Part shown: positions 56,701 through 64,000 of the stretch, piece after piece
How the letters are laid out: each line of letters opens with the position of its first letter
Numbering within the stretch: position 1 is the first letter of the stretch
Assembly: GCA_905147135.1 (NCBI GenBank)
Contig: LR990041.1
Coordinates: 11,035,907 to 11,099,906 of the forward strand
From: Blastobasis lacticolella
Taxonomy: Eukaryota > Arthropoda > Insecta > Lepidoptera > Blastobasidae
Reading direction: 5' to 3'
DNA: 64,000 nt
Notes under the pieces: generated by a model
Seen by the model: the letters and a program-made list of their open reading frames with translations, nothing else
What the model was told of the DNA's origin: nothing
Databases searched by the model: none
Program-made: the position numbers and the translations under genes

Positions 56701-58552
56701 TTTTCTCCTAGTGTGGAATGTACGAAATTGTTGTTTATACAGACGTGGTAGACGTCTGTTGGTTGGTGACTTGGGTACATTGGTGTAAACTTAGGTGGTT
56801 GCAACAAGATTGTCTACAATGTTGTATCCTCTAGAGTTCTTTACACAAAGGGTACAGTATGAAAGGTCTGCCTTTTCTCTGTCTGTCACCTGGCAATATC
56901 TTTTGGAGCATACTATGTAATTTGAAAAACAAACCTTTGCAGTGACAACATTGTATAATTTAGAATTGTTGTAGGCCATCATTGAACTATATGTATCTTT
57001 TGTCATCATAAGATTCTGTTGGTTGAACACATTCTTCAAATTTGCAAATCTACAAGAAGAAGAATTAGATTAATTATGCGCAAGCGATGCATTTCATGCA
57101 GTATTTTCGACAAATCTCAAAATCTGTATTACCTGTGTGATTCTGATGAAACAAAAATGACCCTAGAATGTTTCTTTAGCAAGGGTTCTAGAAGCAAAGC
57201 TAGGTACATGTGACTCAGATGATTAACTTGGAATGTCTGTTCAAAATAGTCTTCAGTTTCTAAGTATGGAATGCCAAATACACCAGCATTCAAAATCAAG
57301 AAGTCTAAATGGCTGAAAAATAAATGTATAATACATTAGAAATACTTATACTACAGTATTTGAGTATCAATAACTTTATAAATTTTAGATAACAATTCTT
57401 TCTTATCGTGTATAATAAATACGATAAGAACCTTGTTATCAAGACATCCAATATCAATACCTTGCTTACAATACTCCCTAACTAGAATACAGTTTATGAT
57501 TACAAAATATTACTGTACAGACTACAAAACTTGTTTTAATCAACTTACTCTGAAAATAATGTTTTAACTGCAAGAGCACATCTCCGTACACTTTGGAGAG
57601 ATGATAAATCCAAATGTATAGATTTCAAATTGTCTTCAGCACATTTCGTTTCTTTAACAATCTCATCTATGACTTGTTGTGTGGCTTCCATGTTACGGTT
57701 GGCGAACAAAACATTGCAACCATGTCTAGCCATAGCCTTTGCTGTTTCGTAACCTATCCCAACATTTGACCCAGTGATTAAAGCATACTTTCCAGATAAA
57801 TCCACACCATGCAAGACCTTGAAGAAAAAAAATTATTTTAAAATTAGAAGATCAAAGAGTCACAACCTATTATTGGATGTAATAGGCACTGTTCAAAACT
57901 GAACTTAGACCTACAAAATGAAATCAGCTTATACATATTGAGCAATGGATTAGTATACTGGTGCTGTGAAATATTGCCTTGACAATCATAAATCTGATGA
58001 AGTCTATGGATTAGGTTATTTAAAATAGCTGACCTGATATGCAGTTGATGAGCCATCAAATCTCTGTCTAAAATCATGCACATGATTTTTTTGCTCTTTG
58101 GCAAAAGCTAATCTAGGGTCTACATAGGTTTTGTTGCCAGTTTCTTTCTGTATATATATTGTTTTTCCATTTTCATCTGCAGATTTTGTCCAGCCAAATG
58201 GAAGAGCTTCTGGTATTACTTTCTTTCGGCCCGTTCTTGGATGTGTCCATTGAATCTTGTTAGTACAAGTGCTGTGAAACAAACATAGGAAAAACCAAGT
58301 TATCACTACGTACAGGATTTTCTTTGGTTAGAAGAGATCAAAGGGTTAACAATTAAAAAAAAGTTGGTTTTGAAGTTTGAATTTTACAAGTATTTTTTTC
58401 CTCTGCGCCCCCTTTGCTACAATCCAACCTTTTCTCTTAAAATGATGTACTAGTTTTACGCACTTGACGAAATAAATATTTCCATCCTCGGTAGGTTTTT
58501 CTTCCCAGCCCGAAGGCAATTCATCTTCACTGTCCGACTCCATATTCTGCAT
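53756..58552 (-). CDS. Wwox: WW domain-containing oxidoreductase
   Basis: Seven exons on the minus strand: 58552-58464, 58271-58034, 57817-57549, 57312-57133, 57049-56935, 54379-54239, 53989-53756 (stop TGA). They sum to 1266 nt, 421 residues, all GT-AG with matching phases; human WWOX has 414. The first WW domain (about residues 12-45, LPSGWEEKPTEDGNIYFV then QWTHP) and the second (about 53-86, LPFGWTKSADENGKTIY, ending TYVDPR with Tyr for the second Trp, as in vertebrates) are followed by a short-chain dehydrogenase domain: TGSNVGIG at 124-131 for NAD(P) binding, LNAG at 206-209, SSES at 254-257 with the catalytic serine, YNNSK at 285-289 with the catalytic Tyr and Lys. Later blocks are SLHPGNM and RPFTKSL. 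The role known for the family is a PPxY-binding adaptor/oxidoreductase linked to stress, metabolism and tumour suppression. Start ATG 58552 is preferred; 58543 or an in-frame ATG at 58645 are alternatives. Intron 5 is filled by LINE pieces. Confidence 0.93.
54490..55525 (+). mobile_element. Non-LTR gag-like ORF1 remnant in WWOX intron 5
   Basis: Antisense to WWOX. The frame reads GKLNSEQKLKISSISRNIM through HKLTNDFISDLKQRLVSAH, then after a frame break ECLRAREIQCLFEHNSKDKH and SICVHCGVTGHTIKECPK, a CX2CX4HX4C zinc knuckle at about 55343-55384, preceded by CQQYGDSAKRC. Zinc knuckles after such a region are typical for ORF1 of Jockey- or R1-type LINEs. Frameshifts and stops make it a remnant. 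Confidence 0.65.
55905..56570 (-). mobile_element. Jockey-like LINE C-terminal fragment in WWOX intron 5
   Basis: A minus-strand open frame of 201 codons (56568-55963): FRSHLEGKAKLASKKLGVLN, AQVRPHMEYCSHLWAGE, LLNPLDSVQRRAVRIVDDP, FLARTIRMWNELPATVFP and YDMGSFSRYIRGIFRGGQR. This is the region after the RT palm. The T-run at 55907-55916 marks the poly-A end. It is the best preserved member of the family also seen near 14.4, 20.5, 21.5, 36.5 and 48.5 kb. It is on the same strand as WWOX. Confidence 0.75.
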
Positions 58553-58767
58553 TTTGAACTGTCTTATAATACGCTTGAAAACTGACTCCTGTAAGACCTT
58601 TACAAGATAATTTATAATATTAGCGATAGCTACGATAATAGTCATTTAATTGAAATATAAATATTTAAAATACCGCGGAAAGAAATAATAATGTATCCTA
58701 CCTAAAATCGAATTGGAAAATGATAAACAAATGACAAACGACCGACCAGCTGGCTGACAGCAGTGAC

Positions 58768-59211
58768 CAGTGTTACCAGCAGTAGTTTCCCAAAGAGTAC
58801 GCCCGTGCTCCTGAAATAGTACGAAAATGGCTAAAAAGGAACGGTTTGTCGTTTCTTCAATTTTATCGACTTTTGGGGGGAGGGGTCTAGATAGATGATG
58901 TACGTCGTACTATAACGTACAGTACGATTGGAATCAAACGCCAATAAAACGGCTTTATTACCTTACTTGCCAGTGGTGCTGGTGAGCAAAAATACGTCAA
59001 AGTTGGTCAAAACCTATTTTTCCTTTCATAATTTACGGTGTTTTACGTGCAGGAAATGCAAAGTGACCGGCCCCACAGGAAAATCTTGCATTTCGGGATT
59101 CAACGATAAAAAGATAAGAAATAGTACGATGAAGAGCAGGGTATGCCAAAGGTACGACACACGGTGAAATAGTACGTAAATCGTAACAAAAGGTACAATT
59201 TGGCAACACTG
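58768..59211. mobile_element. Non-autonomous hAT-like element near the WWOX start
   Basis: Short inverted ends CAGTGTTACC / GGCAACACTG are flanked by an exact 8-bp duplication GCAGTGAC (58760-58767 and 59212-59219). The 444-bp body contains repeated AGTACG/GTACGA words. It lies about 215 bp upstream of the WWOX ATG, thus in or near the promoter. Confidence 0.75.
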
Positions 59212-59219
59212 GCAGTGAC

Positions 59220-60072
59220 AGTGACAGACAGTTTTTTTTTTCATTTTTAGCATTGGCATCTCCGACAACCTGACATCATGCAACCACTTCACGCACGCTT
59301 CCACCCAACCTAACCAACTCAACAGCCCAAAACGTGTACACACCGGCCCAACGAACGCCAACGAATGAGTTCGGCATCCGTCCAAACTGCATTTTATCCA
59401 CAGACATACCAGACTAAACACAAATCACAAATATTCCATGTTCGCTCACTCTACAATGATTATGAATCTTGCTATCCCGTTTTTCGTCTATTCATATAAG
59501 CTGTAAGAAAATGACGCGCGCAATGTTTTGAACGTTCGACATGCTGCTCAAGCTAACTAGTTTCTTTTGAAACATCGGTGTACATTTTATAATTTCTTAA
59601 TGAAATTTAAATCAAACTATTTAAAAGACGGTGTAATTTAGTGCACAATGTGCACTAAATTACAATTAATGTGAAAGCGCAAATTATGGAAATACACCTG
59701 GATTATCTTTTCATCGGTAAGTAATTTCATTCGTGGTCGCGGCGATCGGGAATCAGTTTTAGAAATTGTGACAAAAATATGCATCGTAATAGTGCGAATT
59801 TGCAATAATTGAAATGCTTTACCTTAAAACAACATGCCATTAAAGATAGATGTAAAGTTATTGGCAAATTGAGCAACATTTCGGTTATCGAAAATATTTT
59901 GATGCTAACAGGGTCAAATTTAGTATTAATTGTATAAAATTTTAAAACTCAAATCATGTAAATAGCAGTCTCAATTTTATATGTATAAATTAGGGTTTCA
60001 TACCAAAAATGTACCTTAATAATATTTTTAATGTTCTGACATTTTATGAAACAACTTAACGGATTAATTTTT
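59220..60072. other. Intergenic stretch without gene
   Basis: No coding region recognised. At 59440-59560 a piece (TCGCTCACTCTACAATGATTATG...GCGCAATGTTTTG) repeats at 28266-28360, a dispersed repeat of unknown class. Confidence 0.35.
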
Positions 60073-60330
60073 GACGACCTGAGTGGTTCAATGGTCAACA
60101 TGCCGGTCTGCCACGCAAGAGGTCCCGGGTTCGATTCCCGGCCGGGCAGAAATTGAAATAATGAATTTTAATTTCTGTTACGGGTCTGGGTGTTGTATGT
60201 ATAATAAGTATGTGTTTAAAAAGTATTTAAGTAGTATATCAGTTATCTAGCACCCATAGCACAAGCTTTGCTTAGTTTGGGGCTAGATGGCGCTGTGTGA
60301 ATTTGTCCACGAATATTGAATATTATTATT
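60073..60330 (+). mobile_element. tRNA-Gly-derived SINE
   Basis: The head resembles tRNA-Gly(GCC) with A box TGGTTCAATGG (60084-60094) and perfect B box GGTTCGATTCC (60128-60138). The acceptor stem does not pair, so it is not a functional tRNA. The body has GTCTGGGTGTTGTATG, AAAAAGTATTTAAGTA and CAAGCTTTGCTTAGTTTGGG, ending near GTGAATTTGTCCACGAATATT. I know this SINE type from lepidopteran genomes. Confidence 0.8.
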
Positions 60331-61889
60331 AATTGCGTATTTACGTTTATTAACATTTATTTGTTGTTCTAGGTTTCCTAAAGACCAGACATGGCGATGT
60401 CTGGGTTGCAAATTGGAAGTGTTGCATTGTAAACATTTTGAAGAACAAGATAAAAGTAGATGCAAGTCCCTTCAGTCCTGGTGTATCATCATTATATGAT
60501 TTTTTACTGAAAATAAAGAATATGCTGCCTTTTTAATATTTTAATGTACCTATCCTTTTCATTATTATAATTTTTTTCATGACTATGTCCTCTAGAGGGC
60601 ATCATATTCAATTTATTGTGAAGTCACATAGGCCAACCTGTGGATAATGAACATACTTCTAACGATAAGTAAGTAGGTACCTACTAAGTTTAGAAGTTAT
60701 GAGACAACAAATAAAAATTATTCCGGTCAAAATCCTCAAAAACCTCCTTCATGCAAAAGAAAGCACCGCCAATTCACGGTATGTAGGATCGAGAGATCAA
60801 AAAGACGGTGGTAGGTATCAGGGCGTGGGTTTGATTCACTAGACACCTTACCTTTTATTATAATGTCAATATAAAATTATAAGGACAAGTTTAAAAATAT
60901 GACAAAATCATCCGGAGCGAAATATACTCACAAGTCAGATTTGTTTATATTCGTTACGAGTGGAAATTCGTAGCAAAATATAACATTGCAGATGGGCTGC
61001 CTTGTTCCATCCCTGCATTTGCATTAGTGTGTGTGTTATAGAGATGTGTTCTCTCTGCTTCTGTAGATAATTTTTTTCTCTATGATTGCTTCTATCCGTT
61101 TGATGTTACCACCACGCTTCTGATCGCTGGCACACGCCAACGAATAATCATTGGCGTTACCTAATAAGTCTACGACATATATTTAACGTGGGAGTCCAAA
61201 CATTACAAATGAAGGTCTACGAAATCCATTCGTTGGCTTTCGTTGGGCCGATGTGTACATAGCATAATTCGAATTTATCGTCACCATTATTAAGCGAAGC
61301 AATCTCTTTATTCATCTCGAATACATATTATGATGCACTCAAAATAACAAGATACGAAAACAATCAGAAAATATTATATTATAAAGCCAGTTGGAGTAGA
61401 GCATATTCGAATTGCATGTTGTAACGTCACTCCACATGATGGGATCAATAATCATATGCCAGCGCATCGAGTTATTGGTCGTGATAAGATATCTATCGGT
61501 TAGATACTCTTTAGCTGGTCCTTGTTTGTTTAGTTGTCTGTGGGTAGTTGACAATGGCAGCCCGCACACGCAGTATTGTGCTGCGATGTTCTTGTTTTGA
61601 TTAACAGCAGAAACCAAGCACCCACGAGATATTGCTATACAGGGTGTAAAAAGACCGTTAGCATTAATTGAGACCTCATATTCTACCTATGAAACTAAAC
61701 AACTTTCCCTAAGAAACATACCCGCGGAAACTCATACTTTAGGTAGAAATTGAGATTCTTTAAAAAAAAAAGTTGTGTTTTTGTACTAAAAAATATCAAG
61801 CATCGATAACTAAATCGTTCACAATTAATTTAGACACTCAAAGATCAAGTTTTTAGTTGGAATAAATGTACTTTAAGTAAAAGCACGCA
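60331..61889. other. Intergenic stretch, possible decayed exon only
   Basis: At 60372-60490, after an acceptor-like TTGTTGTTCTAG, a frame reads FPKDQTWRCLGCKLEVLHCK then HFEEQDKSRCKSLQSW, slightly reminiscent of the end of a THAP domain, then stops. No other coding hint. An inverted pair with 59334-59369 lies at about 61226-61258. Confidence 0.25.
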
Positions 61890-62600
61890 ATGGATAGCGT
61901 GCAGGCTGGCCGGCCGTACACGTGCGCCTAACTACCCTACCTACTAGCTGCCGCGCGCTAACTTTCCACCAACTCGGTGCCGCGCGCTAGCTACTACCTA
62001 CAGCAGCCGTGCCTGCGCCAATCCGCCACCGGCCGCCCGTGGGCCCATGCCCATGGGGCAGCAGCACTGCCATGCTACCACTCAGTAAAGTTCAACACGA
62101 CAGGGGTACGCATACCTACCTTAATACATTACCTAGACGTTTGCTTACGGTCATTGACATTCAATCATTAATATTAGTAGTATAAAATATATTATTTTTA
62201 TCAAATATCTGCTGATAGAATTACACTCACTTAGAATCATCAGCATTAAGTCAACAGGGGCAATAATTTTAATAAGTACATGGATATATTATAAAGATAT
62301 GGTTCACGTGCCTAATTAATAAGCGAAAGAACTTGGTCATCCTCACATCGCCAAAGGAATTAGGAGGTACACCTAACGAGTGGCGAGTTCATTGCGGTGC
62401 TGAAGTTCGATTACCCTAATTCATTAGGTGCTTAAAATGTTAAACTACAAAGCATGTGGCAGTGAAAAGGCGGCGACCTGCCGCGCCGGGTCGGGCGTTC
62501 ACGCGAGGCTCTGCGCCGCCCCTGGTGCCCTGGTACGGATGGCAGCCTTTGCCTTCGACATGCGACCTCCAACGCAATAAAAAATATCTCACCGCCTAAC
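61890..62600. other. Two GC-rich islands of unknown role
   Basis: Sequence at about 61895-62090 and 62455-62545 is strongly GC-rich against an AT-rich background, with CCGCGCGCTA repeated twice (about 61951 and 61980) and many CpGs. No coding family, tRNA or rRNA was recognised. They could be a CpG-rich promoter, or transposon ends. Confidence 0.3.
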
Positions 62601-62839
62601 GATTGGTTTTTCGTACGCATTTATTTGACTCAAAAACAAAGTTCGTCCGTTTTTAATTCGTTTGTTTATTAAAAATTACAGTAAGAGCCGGAGTCTTACA
62701 CGTGTAGTATTTGCTATGCAACAATACCAACCGTATTGCAATGAATAAAATAAACTTAACATAACGTCAGCCCTTTTTTATCCTATCTACATGCCCAAAC
62801 CAGCTAAGCATTCCTCCTCCATCCTCTATCCTTTTTTTT

Positions 62840-63345
62840 ATCTTTTATTTAAGGACTTTTATACATAATGTACATGTCAGCCCTATTGTACCCCAATACA
62901 AAAGTTCTAACAATGAAACAGCTGATCGCCGATCTCGTAAGGCGACTACTGATGGTATTAAACATATGTCAATGATGGGCAAGGAATCTTCTCCCAGTTA
63001 AAATGATTGAGTTATGGTAAATGACGTACACACGTGTCCCATAGAACTCATGGGTATAAAAGAGATAAATTCAATGACGCAACAAACGAGATTATACAAA
63101 TCCAGAGCAGCTGGACTACGCAGAATCGACTGAGGTATACCAGTATCGTATAGATTCAGCTTTAATCGTCTCCTCAGTGACTGTCTCTCCCCTTCATTCA
63201 GAACGCACTCCATCAACAAATGTTGTACGTCCTCAATACTACCACATGTATCACAATTAGGAAAAGGGACCTTACCCATAAGGAACGCAAACTTATTACT
63301 TGGGTAATGTCCGGAGCGCAATCTCATCACATTCCTCTATCCTAG
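62840..63345 (-). mobile_element. LINE 3' end with CCHC-type region
   Basis: The minus-strand frame 63330-62998 reads MMRLRSGHYPSNKFAFLMGK and CDTCGSIEDVQHLLMEC, a C-x2-C-x8-H-x4-C arrangement typical of the C-terminus of RNase H-bearing LINEs of the R1/I type. 3' UTR-like sequence follows to a T-rich stretch at 62830-62850. Only the end of the element is present. Confidence 0.65.
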
Positions 63346-64000
63346 TTACTAATCTTCATTCACTACAGCACGTTTCACTTATTACACTATTCCGTAATTT
63401 ATCTTTCAATGTTACTCCTTCCATAAATGTAAATTTGAGTTATTTGGGTGTGTGGAGAAGGGACAGGGATTAAATTTTATTTCTTCCTTTTTAGATTTGT
63501 ATTCTAGTAGGGAAATACCATCTCAACAGAAAATTATGTAATCAATGAGTTGAATGAGTGTATGTATGACTGTGAAATGTTTCAAAAAACATAAGGCTTA
63601 AAAGATATCGCAATACGATTTCCCATAACACACAACGTAGAGAGACAAAAAGCAAATTTATCGTCGCTTATGTGCAGTGCAGTGGAAGCGTGAGATTTAG
63701 CGTTTATACTGCACAATCATTAAATACATAGAGTGTTGTGTTTCGTGCAAATTAAATTGTGTCAGCTGCTTGCCCCACATCGCATTGTTCCGCGTGGGAT
63801 CAACACATACTATTGTTCATCGAAGAAGCAAGACTGTCGGTTGGCAAAATAGAAAATTCTGAACAATGGTAATGTTATTTTTCGACTTCCCGCGGCATTC
63901 GGAACCCGAGAGCCAGACATAACGAGTATAACGACATTATAACCAGTATTTATTCGTCTAATGACATGCAATTACTACTACCAGGGCACCATACATCACT
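63346..64000. other. Right-edge stretch, nothing recognised
   Basis: AT-rich with no open frame or repeat that I can identify. Confidence 0.4.

Noticed and set aside
58580..58645. Upstream in-frame WWOX start at 58645
   Set aside because: It would add a hydrophobic N-terminus not known in the family; the start at 58552 gives a typical length, though this is not proven.
60073..60146. Functional tRNA-Gly gene
   Set aside because: A and B boxes are good but the acceptor stem does not pair and a SINE body follows directly.

Overview
The window looks like AT-rich genomic DNA from a moth or butterfly. The evidence is a tRNA-Gly-derived SINE of a type I know from Lepidoptera, families of non-LTR retrotransposons (Jockey-like, RTE-like) and many short hAT and foldback elements, set around intron-rich insect-style genes. 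No species can be named from sequence alone. There are no bacterial-style operons and no CRISPR array.

There are two host loci. (1) A multi-exon gene for an SV2-like (synaptic vesicle glycoprotein 2 related) major facilitator transporter lies at 2655-19728 (+). Its ten exons join in frame into 517 codons. The whole locus was duplicated in tandem: unit A is about 2417-20818 and unit B about 24652-48759. The unit B copy (24911-47679) is a pseudogene: it lost the acceptor and first part of exon 8, has an early stop in exon 10, and is enlarged by private insertions. (2) A complete WWOX (WW domain-containing oxidoreductase) gene lies on the minus strand at 58552-53756, seven exons, 421 codons.

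Because unit A often keeps the empty site, insertions in unit B can be defined to the base. They include a 3686-bp pogo-superfamily DNA transposon with an intact 773-codon transposase carrying a C-terminal PHD finger (32453-36138), a 628-bp hAT-like MITE (43021-43648) and a 3669-bp composite foldback element with about 1.4-kb inverted arms, CACACTG ends and a 5-bp target duplication (43782-47450). A 5'-truncated LINE sits in intron 2. Between the two units lies a Penelope-like retroelement (21739 to about 24590) with reverse transcriptase, a GIY-YIG region and a hammerhead-ribozyme-like motif, itself split by two hAT insertions with 8-bp target duplications.

The rest is mostly decayed repeats: RTE fragments at the left edge and near 21 and 51 kb, Jockey-like 3' ends near 14.4, 20.5, 36.5, 48.5 and 56 kb, an LTR-element gag remnant near 52.7 kb, a LINE 3' end near 63 kb, SINEs, and a recurring repeat of about 260 bp with a GAT tail. 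The strongest candidates for something under-described are the PHD-finger pogo element with its subterminal GGCCTT array, and the foldback element whose ends resemble a RAG/Transib heptamer. All boundaries, frames and identities were read by eye; nothing was searched against a database.
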